64,000 nt of DNA from Fidelibacterota bacterium (GCA_024278595.1 JAJRSW010000011.1:62001-126000), one strand, 5' to 3'; shown: positions 9,435 through 19,958, counted from the first letter of the stretch. The notes: generated by a model from the sequence alone, not told the origin. A program made the numbers and translations.

Positions 9435-12400
9435 CTATTTGATAAAGGCCATCTTATGGGTCTTGGAATAATCCCCAGCCTGCAGATGGTAGATGTAGAT
9501 GCCTGTGGCTACTGGCTCACCAGCATCGTTCAGACCATTCCAGATGATCTCATACCGACCAATGTCCTGTCTGCCGTTGATCAGGGTCCGAACCTGCTGA
9601 CCCAGCATATTGTAGATCACCAACCGGGCAGTTCCGGCTTCCGCAATATCATAACGGATATTGGTCGTCGGGTTGAAGGGGTTGGGATAGTTCTGCTGTA
9701 AAGCAAACTCGGTTGGTGCCGGCAGGCCGATATCAATGACACTTACCAGATATTCAGTTTCGATCTCAATACCACCAGGACCTGATAAGACCAGCTCTTC
9801 GATTGCAAAGTCTGTGGGGCCACTGGCATTTTCATCAATAACCTGAACCGGAACATCCATGAGCAGACCAGAGGACAGATCGATCTGGCCACCGGTTAGA
9901 TCAATGGCCAGCACCCGCATGGTATTGTCATTGAGCGAGGTGTAAACAGCGACGTTCTCATTACCCTCAGCCAGAACGGGAATTCCCAGCTCCACAACGG
10001 CAGGATCAAAGACCAAATCCGCCTGGAAACCCGAGATCATCCCTTCATAGGTGACCGTTACCGGAATGTTCTGCCATTCACGAGTATTGGTCAAGGTCAT
10101 TGGGCTAACAACGACAGTGACATCCTTGATGGGATGAGTATCTTTGGCCAAGCCAGGCTGGTTCAGCACTGCCTCGATGAGGATCACAACATCCAGAACG
10201 TTATAGGCACCATCACCATTGATATCAATTACAGCCATTTCATCTGGTGTAATGGGATCACCGGTCATGGTCACGATCTCGATCAAACGGGTGATGTCCT
10301 GAATATTCAAGACGCCGTCACCGTTGAGATCACCCATGATGATACCAGCTTCGATGGTGAATGGTGTGCTTTCTTCAGTAGCGAATTCGCCACCAGGTCC
10401 AACGACAATATCAGCACCATTAAGGATCTGATAAGAACCATCACCGTAGGCACAGCAAATGCCATCACCAAAAGTATCGTAGATGGTGAATACATACTCA
10501 CCTGGCTCAAGATCCAGATCCCAATCGTAGAGCTGCCCGACTGTGGTCAGGTCACCGGCAAAGATGTTCATGACAACATTTCCGTTGGCATCCTGGATGT
10601 CCCATGAGGTTTCAGTAGGATAGTTATCGGTAAGAATCTCAAGCACATAAGGAGCCGGACCACCCCATACTGTAGCAACTACTGCAGCAGCATAGTTGGG
10701 TACCTCGTCAAAGGGAATGAACTCGTAGATGTTTTCTCCGGCAGGTATTCCGTAATCAGCAAAGAACCATTCCAGTTCATCGACGATGGCGATTTCGACG
10801 CCATTACGCCTGATCATAATACCCTGGAGATCCACACAATTCGTTCCATCCATATTTACCTGGGGATCGACCCATTCAAATGAGACACCCCAGAAGCCAT
10901 TCATGACCATGCTGAAATTGGTAACTGGACCAGGTGCCATATTGGCACTGGCCTCAACCAGGTTGGAGGGACCGGAATCTTCTCCATTGCTGTAAGTGGC
11001 TGTTACTTCATACATGTACATTTCATCTTCGACAACAGCGTCATCGTAACTGGTTTCGGTAGTGGTTCCAACCAGATCGCCATCCCTGAAGATGTTATAG
11101 CTGCTGATCTCGCGGGTTACGATGACTTCCTCAACCCGAGCAATATTGCGAGGCTCCATTGGAATTGAGGTAAGTTCCTGATAGGCTGCTTTACTTCTGA
11201 TGTGATCGCCATAGAAATAATCTACAGCCACTGCATCAAACATCTCACCATAGCCACGGATGGAGAAGTTTAGTGGGAAGCCTGCCGAACCAACATCGAG
11301 CCAGTCATTACCAGCGGTGTAATCGGCAATACCCCATTGGGTGCCAGGTACAAAATCCCAGGGAGCACCAACACCATCATCAGTACCGATAGCGGTGGAA
11401 ACTCCTGGGGTTGAGACACCAATGTAGAAGCCGTTTTCAGCAGTGATCGGATCCGGAAGTTCGTAATTATTCCAGGTGTCGTCCACGTTGGGTAGCATCT
11501 CAGATTCATGGAGCATCTGATTTACATCAGGCATGCCCGTTCCATCGAGACCAAAGACAAAGATCTTGGCTTCAGTATGGACTTCATTGGATGTGAGATA
11601 CCAGCTCACTGAATTCAACACGGCATTCACCGGGTGACTGGCACCCAGGATGGCGAATTCATTGGCGCCAAAACCTAGCTGAGCCGTAATGACATCATCA
11701 TCATAACGGAATTCTGTGGCTTCACCGCCACCACCTGGTTCGCGCCAGGACAGTGCGATATGATCATCAAAGTTGCCATCGGCCACCAGATTTTCCGGGG
11801 GGGCCTCACCAACAATGGCTAGGACGCGGACCGAAGCATCTGATTCCATATCACCGGCATCCAGGGTTCTGATCTGGATGTTGTATGTGCCATCATCCAT
11901 GATCTCAATCATCTCTGAAGCAGTGACGAATGCGTGCATCTCATCATTGAGATATACGTTATAACCCACCATGTCATAGTCAGTGGCAGCGTCCCAGGTG
12001 ATTGTCAATTCATTGGTTGCATCATCAACACTGGCCATCACGTTTTGAGGCGTAGATGGGGCATGGTTAATGGGTATGGCACATGCTGCATTAGAATGGG
12101 TAGTGGCCGAAGTGTAGACCGAGGCAACGGTATAACAATATTGCGTTCCATTGTCCAGATCTTCATCAACGTTCCAACCATCCATGTAATCATAAGTATC
12201 GGTTGCCAGTACCTCGGAGACAGCAACACCATCCCGATAAACCTGGAAACCATCAAAACTGCGTAGAGCAGTTTCATCGTTGCTAACTTCATGAAATGGT
12301 ACTTCAAGGTTCTCTGTGACCTGGGTCAGTTGGGCAAAATTAAGCGGTGTTTCACCCTTGTCACCGATGGGAGTGCCGACAAAATGACTGACTGTTCTCG

Positions 12401-15400
12401 CCAATACAATGCCGCTGCCATCAAAGGTCCAGCTTTCATCGGTTCCAAATTCACCACCGGTGGCTATGTTTACGCCATTGAGGATCAAGTTGTAGTAACC
12501 CTCACCATAGGCACAACAAATACCATCACCAAAAGCGTCATAGATGGTCCAGGTGTAGACACCGCCCGGTAGTTCATATTCCCAGGTATACATGGTACCT
12601 GTAGCAGAAATAATTCCGCCATCGTTGGCGAACAATTCACCAGTTTCGTTATACAGTTCCCAGCTTGTCTCACCAGGATAATTATCAGTGAAAATCTCAA
12701 CCGTTAGCATACTGGCAACTTCTCCCGGGGCAGCCCAGGTCAAATATACCTGACCATCCAGATTTGATTCTGCATTCAGTCGCTCAGGAGGTAGCGGACC
12801 TGTTGGGACACCAATACCCTCAGACATTTCTGATTCAGCATCCTCGGCATCGATAGCGGAGATCATGTATTCATAAACACCGGGATCTGCCAGCTGCTCT
12901 GAAAACTCCGATACGCTAACATTGGCAACAAAGACGTCATCACGATATACATTGTAACTGGTGAAGTCGTATTCCGTATTGTCGTCCCAATCGAGGTAAA
13001 CAAAAGCATCCTCATCACCAACACCGGTCAACCCAAGAGGAGCAGCAGGAGCGTGGTTCATGGGCGTACCCACTAATTCCGGTGAATAGGAGATCTCATC
13101 CGGATAATTGGCGGAGATTAGGTAATAGTAGTCCACTCCATTTGTGAGAGGTTCAAAATCGTAATACTCAAAGGTCAAGGTGTCTGCATCAACCAAATGG
13201 GTGCTGGCATCTGCCACCACTGGACTGGTGAGTGAACGATAGATACTGAAATTCTCCAATTCTGAACGCATCTCGCGGGCAGGACTGGGTATGAGCACCG
13301 GCTCAAACGCTATGTCGTCACCGGCTTGATAGGGTTGCGTAGAAAATTCGCGGGCTGCATCAATGGGCTGAGTTCCCCAAAGACCGGTATTCGCCACGAA
13401 AGTAGCGGCACCATCTTCGGGACCCACAGTAATGGCATCTAACAACCAGATATACCAGAGACCCCCACCATCACCATCAACAGCTTGCCAGGCTAACTGA
13501 ATACTCTCGCCAGCATAGTCGCCCAGATCAACAACATAGGGTACCTGCCAGTCGTTCCAGCCCGGATTTTCGGGATTGTCAAAAGGAGGTAAGGCGGACA
13601 TATCCAAGACAACGTCCCAGCTTACTCCACCATCTACAGAAACGTTCACATTATAGTGGTCACCATATTGTGAAGCCTGCTGGGCATAGGACCAGAAGGT
13701 CAATATGTCACCAGCACCTACCGTAAACTCCGGAGAGATCAACCATTCATCCTGAGCGGAAACATCCCACCACACGCCTGCTGAAAAAACACCTTCAAAA
13801 GCCGGGGCTCCCAAAATATCGTCATACAGGGTCCAGGTGGTGGTCGCATTGGATTGTAGCATGCTCCACTCTGCAGGTGGGAAGATCCCGCTCTCGAAAT
13901 CCTCATAGAGACCATCGCCACCAACCGTACCAGGCAGTTGCCAGGTCAGGTTTACCGCACCATCAAGACCCGATTCAGCATTGGCCATTGAAGGTGGTAG
14001 GTTACCCACCGGCAGGATCGCTGTATTGCTTGGGGCAGATTCAGCACCATCAGCATCCATGGCAGTTACGTAATAATAATAGATGTTACTGATGGGTAGG
14101 TTCTCTGCAAAATCAGTCGCGGTGGTATTCAGGACCATTTCACCGTCACGATAGACGTTGTAGGAATCCAGATCGTAATCAGTATTGGCATCCCAGGCCA
14201 GTGAGATATCATGATCATTAATGATAAAGGTCAAATTCTGCGGTGCACTGGGTATCCAGTTCACTGGTGTGGCACAGGCCTGGTTGGAGGCTGAATTGCC
14301 ATCATCATAAACAGCTTCTACAACATAACAGTATTCCACACCATTAGGCATGTACTGATCCGTATAACCCAGAGCATCAACCGTCAGCAGCTCGGATACG
14401 GCATTACCATCACGATAGACCATAAAGCCCAGTTGTTCGCGCAGGTTAACGGTCCGTTGGGGAGCTGAGGACATTTCCCAGCGTTCCAGTTCAATTCCAG
14501 CAGCAGCCAGTTTGGCCAGCTCGTCCGCCGGATCAGCAGCAACAAAATCACTACGAGCTGCAGTTTCTGTAACCGTGATACCATAATCTCCTGTACCACC
14601 GCCAAATCCATCAACCACGATTAGGTAGAGACCCGCAGGCAGGAAGGCACCTTCGATAGTTGATTGAAGGATGGAGAACTCACAGGTCAAGTCATCATTA
14701 TAATAACCTGTTGTTGTAAAACAATCCTCATTGAATATCTCTAATTTTGTATCGTAGGTTGTGGCAGCATCACACAGTGTGATGGTTACCACGCCGTCGT
14801 TTGGCATCCACAATTGGTAGGCATAATCGTCACCATCACTACCACTCACATCAAAATCATCACCCATACCACCATTATTACCAGTGGAGGTAAAGGGCAG
14901 GGATTCGATCATTTCATCTGCGCAGTCCAGTAGACCAGGCATGAGATCGCCAGGGGCAGCCCATTCCAGATTAACGGTTCCGTCAAGACCGGATTCAGCT
15001 TCGAGACGCATGGGTGGCAGGTTACCAACCGGCATAACCACGTTGTCAGACAGGTCTGATTCAGCACCTTCGGCATCAACAGCGGTTACAGCATAGGTAT
15101 AGATCCCACCAATGGTAAGGACATCCACATAGTCAGAGCTAACTGCATCACCGATAAGCACATCATCTCGATATACATTGTAAAAGGCGAAGTCATATTC
15201 GGTATTGTCATTCCAATCCAGGGTAACTGTTAGATTGTCAACCACACCCTGTAGACCAGTCGGTGCACCGGGAATAAAATTAGTGGCCATGGCCTCAACT
15301 TCACCAGCTGCTGCTTCACCATCATCATAGATGGCAGAGACCCGGTAGTAGTAGGGAATCCCATTGGTTACTGGAAAATCAGTATAGGCCATTGGATCCA

Positions 15401-18020
15401 GACCAACCACATCCAGCTGGTACTGAGCTTCGATGAGTACTGGAGAAGTCGTATTGCGATAGATCCCATAGTTCAACAATTCGCGGAGCTCACGTACGGA
15501 ATAGAATTCACGCGTACTCGAACTCAGCAGATCAGCAGTGATCAAAGTGTTCGCTGCTTGGAGCTTATTGACTTCTGCCCGAATATCCAGAGCAAAGGAT
15601 TCGGCTGGGGTCCGGAAGGTTTCTTCCCACACATCTAATGTATAGTCCCCAGTACCACCACCAAAACCATCAACAACAATGAGATAGGTCCCTGCAGTCA
15701 GGAAGACCCCGGTTAATTCTGACTGGAGCCCACAGGCATCGTCATTGTAATAACCGGTTGTGGTAATACAGTCTTCCATAAATACTTCCAGTTTTGAATC
15801 ATAACTAGTACCGTTACACAGACTAATGGTGTAACTGGCATCTGTGGGAACATTCAGCTGATAGGCTACATCTTCTCCGTCAGAGAAGGTTACATCAAAG
15901 TCATCGCCCATGCCCAGGTTGGTTCCAGAATCATTGAAGGGCAGGGCATCAATTGCAAAATCGGCACAGTCCAGGAGCGGTGGAGCATCTGTTCCAGGAG
16001 CTAACCAGGTCAGATCAATCTGACCATCAAAGTTGGAAACTGCTTCAACAAAGGTGGGGGGTAGATGTGAGACCACATCAAATACATACAAAGCAGCAGG
16101 AGCACCATCAGGAGCAAAACCTTCGTTGGCGTCTGCATCCATGGCCATGATATAATAGCCAACGGTACTTCCGATTACCTGTCCGGGAATATCAGCACTA
16201 TAGATGCCACCACCCATATCGGTCATCGCCATACTGGTAAAGGTACCACCGCCGATATTGTAGTATAGGTCAGCACTGGTCACACCAACATTATCTATAA
16301 TAAATGCTTCGATGGTATAAGGACCAACATCATCCATTGTATAAGAGAAAGTCGTTACTGCTGAAATTTCCGGAGGCCAGAGATCCGTATATTCCATGGC
16401 CAGAAATGCCAGGTATTCAGCCAGGAGATCACTCACCAGGCTGGCACCATCGGTCAATCCACCAAATTCGAAGGAGTTACCGATGGTATTGGCGCCGGGG
16501 CTTAAATTCCCAATACCACAAGCTTCACCATCAGCAGGATTGGTGTGGAAGACCATGGCATCAGCGACAGCCGGCGCCAGGTGATCGATAAAGCTATTAC
16601 CGCCAAAATATTCGTAGTCCATACCGTCAAGCAAGGTTTCACCCTCTACCATTACGAGATCTGCACCACCATCTCCAACGCCATTGATCCCAAAGAAACC
16701 GTGCAGTGAAGTGGGCGTGTCATAAGCCCAGGTGTCGCCACCCTCCATATAAATGGGATTACCAGCCATGGCGTAGTCAACCAGTGCATTCACTTCTGCA
16801 GAACCCTCAGTGAGTTGAAAATTTCCATTCCCAAAGATACCCAGGGTCACGAATACAGCTTCATAACCTGCCTGTACCGGAGGGCCGAACATAAATAGGT
16901 CGGTTGTCATGGTAGCTGTATAGCCTAAAGCAGTGATACCATCCAAAAAAGCCTGGCCGCTAATGGAGCCTGAGGGGTTCCAGATCATATATTGGGGGAA
17001 TCCATCGTAAACCATGGCGGAAGCTGTGACTGTTACTTCAGTCAAGTTATCTGCATTACCGGTAATGGTATAGGTTCCGACTGCGGCACCTTCACTTGTG
17101 GGGGTCAGGGTCACATCCATAACCACGGAAGTTCCAGCGGCAACTGTAACGGGGGCAGTCAAGGTTGTTGAAAAATCAGCACCGGCAACAACGATAGAGG
17201 TGACATCAAAGTCAGTATCACCAAGGTTTGAAATAGTAACATCCTGAGAAACGGTACCATCACTCAACTGCATGACACCAAAATCAATATTCTGAGGTGT
17301 AACGGTCATGTATGAGCCGGCTATGTCTTGAAAAATATATGTGGCTGTAATGCCAAAGTTTCCAACCAGGGTTGGATCACCACCAACAGCAGCATCAATC
17401 GTTTCCCAACCATTGGCGGTACTTACCCAGTTTCTATCGATATAATTAGGTTGCAGGTCATTGGCAATACCCATAAAACCGCTATCGTTTTCCCAGACCA
17501 CCACATAATAGTCACCACCATCAATGACAATGTCATCGACCACAATATCAAACTGCTGTAAAGAACCGTCTGGAGAAGAAAGATCCATCACAGCTGATTC
17601 CCAGATAGCACTGCCATCACCAGGACCGGCCGGCAGGCTGGGAGGACCAGCAAGACCAGCAGCTGGATCAAGGTAAATACTGACAATAGAGGCGAATGCA
17701 GCAGCATCACCTTGGGTATAGATTGTCAGCCCGGTGAGAAATTGAGGAGCATCGGCAGTAAACCGAACACCAAAGGCGCATCCACCACCACAACCAATCT
17801 GGCCTTCGAAACTGCCATCATGGTAGGCCAATATCTCATCGCGTAACGACAAGGCATCCACGGGTGCTGCACTCCAGTTAATATCCAGGCTGCCATCAAG
17901 GGCAGTCTTGAGACAAACATCGCAATCAGCATCTGGATCGATCTTCTGGTCAGCAAAAACGCCAACCGCCATAAGCATAACAAGTACAAATATCCAGCCA
18001 GTTGAGTACAATCGTTTCAT
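9435..18020 (-). CDS. Giant secreted Fn3-rich protein with dockerin, cohesin-like and sorting domains
   Basis: This is a protein of about 2861 residues. The start is placed at 18020 because AAGGAG precedes it and MKRLYSTGWIFVLVMLMAVG is a signal peptide ending near VFA-DQ. Modules in order are: a choice-of-anchor D domain (~237-330); an alpha/beta-looking domain (~340-545); repeated Fn3 pairs; two pre-peptidase-C-like domains with GMGDDFDV and VVDGFGGGTGDY (~690-800 and ~1030-1150); a choice-of-anchor J domain (~1370-1540); two DNYP(G/T)ETSW...DGICCAYG domains (~1770-1870 and ~2460-2560); a dockerin with paired GDLNGDGVLNIQD and DINGDGAYNVLD calcium loops (~2558-2623); a cohesin-like sandwich (~2635-2760); and the sorting domain (QNYPNPFNP, last ~90). 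No catalytic site is recognised. A surface adhesin or scaffold role is inferred. It ends in tandem terminators and lies in the same direction as the first giant gene but ~500 bp away, so it is likely a separate transcript. Confidence 0.87.
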   Translation of the reverse strand: MKRLYSTGWIFVLVMLMAVGVFADQKIDPDADCDVCLKTALDGSLDINWSAAPVDALSLRDEILAYHDGSFEGQIGCGGGCAFGVRFTADAPQFLTGLTIYTQGDAAAFASIVSIYLDPAAGLAGPPSLPAGPGDGSAIWESAVMDLSSPDGSLQQFDIVVDDIVIDGGDYYVVVWENDSGFMGIANDLQPNYIDRNWVSTANGWETIDAAVGGDPTLVGNFGITATYIFQDIAGSYMTVTPQNIDFGVMQLSDGTVSQDVTISNLGDTDFDVTSIVVAGADFSTTLTAPVTVAAGTSVVMDVTLTPTSEGAAVGTYTITGNADNLTEVTVTASAMVYDGFPQYMIWNPSGSISGQAFLDGITALGYTATMTTDLFMFGPPVQAGYEAVFVTLGIFGNGNFQLTEGSAEVNALVDYAMAGNPIYMEGGDTWAYDTPTSLHGFFGINGVGDGGADLVMVEGETLLDGMDYEYFGGNSFIDHLAPAVADAMVFHTNPADGEACGIGNLSPGANTIGNSFEFGGLTDGASLVSDLLAEYLAFLAMEYTDLWPPEISAVTTFSYTMDDVGPYTIEAFIIDNVGVTSADLYYNIGGGTFTSMAMTDMGGGIYSADIPGQVIGSTVGYYIMAMDADANEGFAPDGAPAALYVFDVVSHLPPTFVEAVSNFDGQIDLTWLAPGTDAPPLLDCADFAIDALPFNDSGTNLGMGDDFDVTFSDGEDVAYQLNVPTDASYTISLCNGTSYDSKLEVFMEDCITTTGYYNDDACGLQSELTGVFLTAGTYLIVVDGFGGGTGDYTLDVWEETFRTPAESFALDIRAEVNKLQAANTLITADLLSSSTREFYSVRELRELLNYGIYRNTTSPVLIEAQYQLDVVGLDPMAYTDFPVTNGIPYYYRVSAIYDDGEAAAGEVEAMATNFIPGAPTGLQGVVDNLTVTLDWNDNTEYDFAFYNVYRDDVLIGDAVSSDYVDVLTIGGIYTYAVTAVDAEGAESDLSDNVVMPVGNLPPMRLEAESGLDGTVNLEWAAPGDLMPGLLDCADEMIESLPFTSTGNNGGMGDDFDVSGSDGDDYAYQLWMPNDGVVTITLCDAATTYDTKLEIFNEDCFTTTGYYNDDLTCEFSILQSTIEGAFLPAGLYLIVVDGFGGGTGDYGITVTETAARSDFVAADPADELAKLAAAGIELERWEMSSAPQRTVNLREQLGFMVYRDGNAVSELLTVDALGYTDQYMPNGVEYCYVVEAVYDDGNSASNQACATPVNWIPSAPQNLTFIINDHDISLAWDANTDYDLDSYNVYRDGEMVLNTTATDFAENLPISNIYYYYVTAMDADGAESAPSNTAILPVGNLPPSMANAESGLDGAVNLTWQLPGTVGGDGLYEDFESGIFPPAEWSMLQSNATTTWTLYDDILGAPAFEGVFSAGVWWDVSAQDEWLISPEFTVGAGDILTFWSYAQQASQYGDHYNVNVSVDGGVSWDVVLDMSALPPFDNPENPGWNDWQVPYVVDLGDYAGESIQLAWQAVDGDGGGLWYIWLLDAITVGPEDGAATFVANTGLWGTQPIDAAREFSTQPYQAGDDIAFEPVLIPSPAREMRSELENFSIYRSLTSPVVADASTHLVDADTLTFEYYDFEPLTNGVDYYYLISANYPDEISYSPELVGTPMNHAPAAPLGLTGVGDEDAFVYLDWDDNTEYDFTSYNVYRDDVFVANVSVSEFSEQLADPGVYEYMISAIDAEDAESEMSEGIGVPTGPLPPERLNAESNLDGQVYLTWAAPGEVASMLTVEIFTDNYPGETSWELYNETGELFANDGGIISATGTMYTWEYELPGGVYTWTIYDAFGDGICCAYGEGYYNLILNGVNIATGGEFGTDESWTFDGSGIVLARTVSHFVGTPIGDKGETPLNFAQLTQVTENLEVPFHEVSNDETALRSFDGFQVYRDGVAVSEVLATDTYDYMDGWNVDEDLDNGTQYCYTVASVYTSATTHSNAACAIPINHAPSTPQNVMASVDDATNELTITWDAATDYDMVGYNVYLNDEMHAFVTASEMIEIMDDGTYNIQIRTLDAGDMESDASVRVLAIVGEAPPENLVADGNFDDHIALSWREPGGGGEATEFRYDDDVITAQLGFGANEFAILGASHPVNAVLNSVSWYLTSNEVHTEAKIFVFGLDGTGMPDVNQMLHESEMLPNVDDTWNNYELPDPITAENGFYIGVSTPGVSTAIGTDDGVGAPWDFVPGTQWGIADYTAGNDWLDVGSAGFPLNFSIRGYGEMFDAVAVDYFYGDHIRSKAAYQELTSIPMEPRNIARVEEVIVTREISSYNIFRDGDLVGTTTETSYDDAVVEDEMYMYEVTATYSNGEDSGPSNLVEASANMAPGPVTNFSMVMNGFWGVSFEWVDPQVNMDGTNCVDLQGIMIRRNGVEIAIVDELEWFFADYGIPAGENIYEFIPFDEVPNYAAAVVATVWGGPAPYVLEILTDNYPTETSWDIQDANGNVVMNIFAGDLTTVGQLYDWDLDLEPGEYVFTIYDTFGDGICCAYGDGSYQILNGADIVVGPGGEFATEESTPFTIEAGIIMGDLNGDGVLNIQDITRLIEIVTMTGDPITPDEMAVIDINGDGAYNVLDVVILIEAVLNQPGLAKDTHPIKDVTVVVSPMTLTNTREWQNIPVTVTYEGMISGFQADLVFDPAVVELGIPVLAEGNENVAVYTSLNDNTMRVLAIDLTGGQIDLSSGLLMDVPVQVIDENASGPTDFAIEELVLSGPGGIEIETEYLVSVIDIGLPAPTEFALQQNYPNPFNPTTNIRYDIAEAGTARLVIYNMLGQQVRTLINGRQDIGRYEIIWNGLNDAGEPVATGIYIYHLQAGDYSKTHKMAFIK

Positions 18021-18333
18021 GGGGAACTCCTTCATATTCTATTTATAATCAATCGCTTCGGCCATAAAATAAACCAAATCTTTTCTACTTTGCTAGTATA
18101 TCACCCTTAAAAAAAGGAACAATTTCTCCTGTAATAGGTCGCGAATATAGATTTTGGTCACTTTCAATTCAAGCGTATTTCCGAAAAGCTAATCAGGTGA
18201 CATGAAAATGGGATATTTAAGTGAGCTATGTCATCAGGGCTTTTTCCCTCAATAGTGGAAAAATTTACACCCGTGGACTTGGGGACCATTTCTGCTAAAA
18301 CTATGGTGGGCAAGCTTTCTGGCTTACTACTGC
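18021..18333. other. Intergenic gap upstream of the second giant gene
   Basis: The first bases hold the ribosome-binding AAGGAG of the giant gene (minus strand). The rest is AT-rich leader and presumably the promoter, but I cannot fix -10 or -35 boxes. A short minus-strand open frame at 18164-18361 has no protein-like character. No repeat-family member is seen. Confidence 0.4.
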
Positions 18334-18981
18334 TTATGATTTTGTCAGGTGACCGAACCAAATTCGCATGGAGATTCCGGTCAAAGCTGCATACTTAGGG
18401 TTAAATCCAAATTCGGATACTTTTGGCCAACCGGAAAAATTATGGAAATAACCTAGCTCCATGCCCCAGTTGTTCCGAAAATTCATCCCGTAAAGTAGTC
18501 CGAACAAATGGATCTTATCGCCCCACAATCCCGAAGGCAAATAGGCATAGCGCAAACCCAGATAGCCATAATTGAAAACATCTGTTTCGGTTTGCTTGAA
18601 AACCTTGCCATCCCGTCTGACTGTTTTCGAGCGCGCTTTTCGAGATACATTGTAATAAGTCGCTTCAAATGAACTTTGCTCCGCATAGGTGGTCGCCAGA
18701 TTCAGGGTGTGTAAGCGAACCCCTTCATCTCTCAGGACAAATGTCAGATCTACACCGCTGCCTTGCAGGGCGAACATGCCGATACGGATACCCCCATCCA
18801 TCTGCTCCCCCAGACCTTTACGAAACACAAATTGGGGGGCCAGGTTCTCTGCTGACAGGACTACGCCCTGATAGCTCTCATCTGGCTTCAAGGGTTCTGG
18901 CGCAATGACAGGATGGGAAGTACAGGCAACCAGAAACAGCAATGGACCCAGCAACAGATGATGTGATCTAATTTTTAGCAT
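18334..18981 (-). CDS. Hypothetical lipoprotein, possibly outer-membrane associated
   Basis: This is about 215 residues from the ATG at 18981, chosen over the upstream ATG at 19047 because it gives a compact signal sequence (MLKIRSHHLLLGPLLFLVAC) with lipobox LVAC and the lipidated Cys at residue 20. The mature part alternates polar and aromatic residues (FNYGYLGLRYAYLP, GMNFRNNWGMELGYFHNF), which suggests beta-strands of a small barrel or sandwich, and the last strand contains RIWFGH. No family is recognised. It is divergent from the AMP nucleosidase gene and on the same strand as the giant secreted genes, so a cell-envelope role is plausible but unproven. Confidence 0.6.
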   Translation of the reverse strand: MLKIRSHHLLLGPLLFLVACTSHPVIAPEPLKPDESYQGVVLSAENLAPQFVFRKGLGEQMDGGIRIGMFALQGSGVDLTFVLRDEGVRLHTLNLATTYAEQSSFEATYYNVSRKARSKTVRRDGKVFKQTETDVFNYGYLGLRYAYLPSGLWGDKIHLFGLLYGMNFRNNWGMELGYFHNFSGWPKVSEFGFNPKYAALTGISMRIWFGHLTKS

Positions 18982-19128
18982 GTCCTTGAATTTCCATGCA
19001 ACTGGTATTGATGACAAGGTTTTTGTTCCAGTTGTTGAGGTCAACATGTCAGGTCTTCACCGTCCATTCAAACTGAACAAGTAAGTTTTTAACAGCTCAG
19101 CCCGAATAGTACGCAGTTCTGCCAGAGC

Positions 19129-19160
19129 AATTTCCAATTTCCATTTTCCATTTTCCATTT
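19129..19160 (+). repeat. 7-bp tandem repeat just upstream of the AMP nucleosidase start
   Basis: Four and a half copies of a 7 bp unit (AATTTCC twice, ATTTTCC twice, then ATTT) end ten bases before the ATG at 19171. The stretch occupies the place where a ribosome-binding site would be, and no Shine-Dalgarno sequence is visible. Copy-number change here would alter leader length without touching the coding frame. Confidence 0.6.
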
Positions 19161-19170
19161 AGATTGTAAC

Positions 19171-19944
19171 ATGGAAACAAAACAAGAGATCGTAAAAAAC
19201 TGGATCTTCCGCTACACGGGTGTAAAACCCCAGGACTTTGGAGATCGCATCCTACTGACCAACTTTAAGAATTATGTGGAAAAATTTGCTACTCGCTTTG
19301 ACGTACCCGTCTTTGGTGAAGATCGTTCAATGACAGTTGCCACCAATAAAGATGGCCTGAGTATCATTAATTTCGGAATGGGCAGCGCCAATGCCGCTAC
19401 AGTCATGGATCTGCTTTCAGCAATCAATCCCTACGGCGTACTTTTTCTCGGGAAATGCGGCGGGTTGAAACAGTCCACTGATCTAGGCCATTTTATTCTC
19501 CCCATTGCTGCCATCCGCGGTGAAGGAACCAGTAATGATTATCTCCGGCCGGAAGTCCCGGCCATGCCCAGTTTCAAAATCCACAAGTATATCTCCCAGA
19601 TCCTGGTAGATCATAATCTGGACTATCGTACCGGCGTGGTTTATACGACTAACCGTCGGGTCTGGGAACATGATAAAGCCTTTAAAGAATATTTAAGAGA
19701 GATCCGAGCCATCGGTATAGATATGGAAACTGCCACTATCTTCATTACCGGTCTGGCGAATAACATCCCCCGGGGTGCCCTGCTGCTGGTCAGTGATCTA
19801 CCCATGGTCCCCGATGGTGTTAAGACCGAAGCGCTCGACCAGAGCGTTACCAAAGAATTTGTAGACCTCCATCTGGACATCGGTATCGAAGCCATGACCC
19901 ATATCTCCGAACAAGGAGAACAGATCAAGCATTTCTCGTTTTAA
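19171..19944 (+). CDS. amn: AMP nucleosidase, short form
   Basis: The 257-residue protein matches the short AMP nucleosidases of Bacteroidetes-type bacteria, which split AMP into adenine and ribose 5-phosphate and belong to the nucleoside phosphorylase fold. Supporting motifs are INFGMGSANAATV (phosphate/ribose-binding loop), GVLFLGKCGGLK, and GIDMETATIF, the conserved Met-Glu pair that contacts ribose. VSDLPMVPDG near residue 210 carries the Asp expected to act on the base. It is about half the length of E. coli Amn (484 aa) because the N-terminal regulatory domain is absent, which is normal for this subgroup. It stands alone, divergent from the lipoprotein gene, and a MITE-like element begins 14 bases after its stop. 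Confidence 0.88.
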   Translation: METKQEIVKNWIFRYTGVKPQDFGDRILLTNFKNYVEKFATRFDVPVFGEDRSMTVATNKDGLSIINFGMGSANAATVMDLLSAINPYGVLFLGKCGGLKQSTDLGHFILPIAAIRGEGTSNDYLRPEVPAMPSFKIHKYISQILVDHNLDYRTGVVYTTNRRVWEHDKAFKEYLREIRAIGIDMETATIFITGLANNIPRGALLLVSDLPMVPDGVKTEALDQSVTKEFVDLHLDIGIEAMTHISEQGEQIKHFSF

Positions 19945-19958
19945 TACATCTCACCTAG

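Noticed and set aside
18164..18361. 65-codon minus-strand frame overlapping the end of the lipoprotein gene
   Set aside because: It overlaps the lipoprotein gene's 3' end, has no Shine-Dalgarno sequence and no domain or signal peptide.
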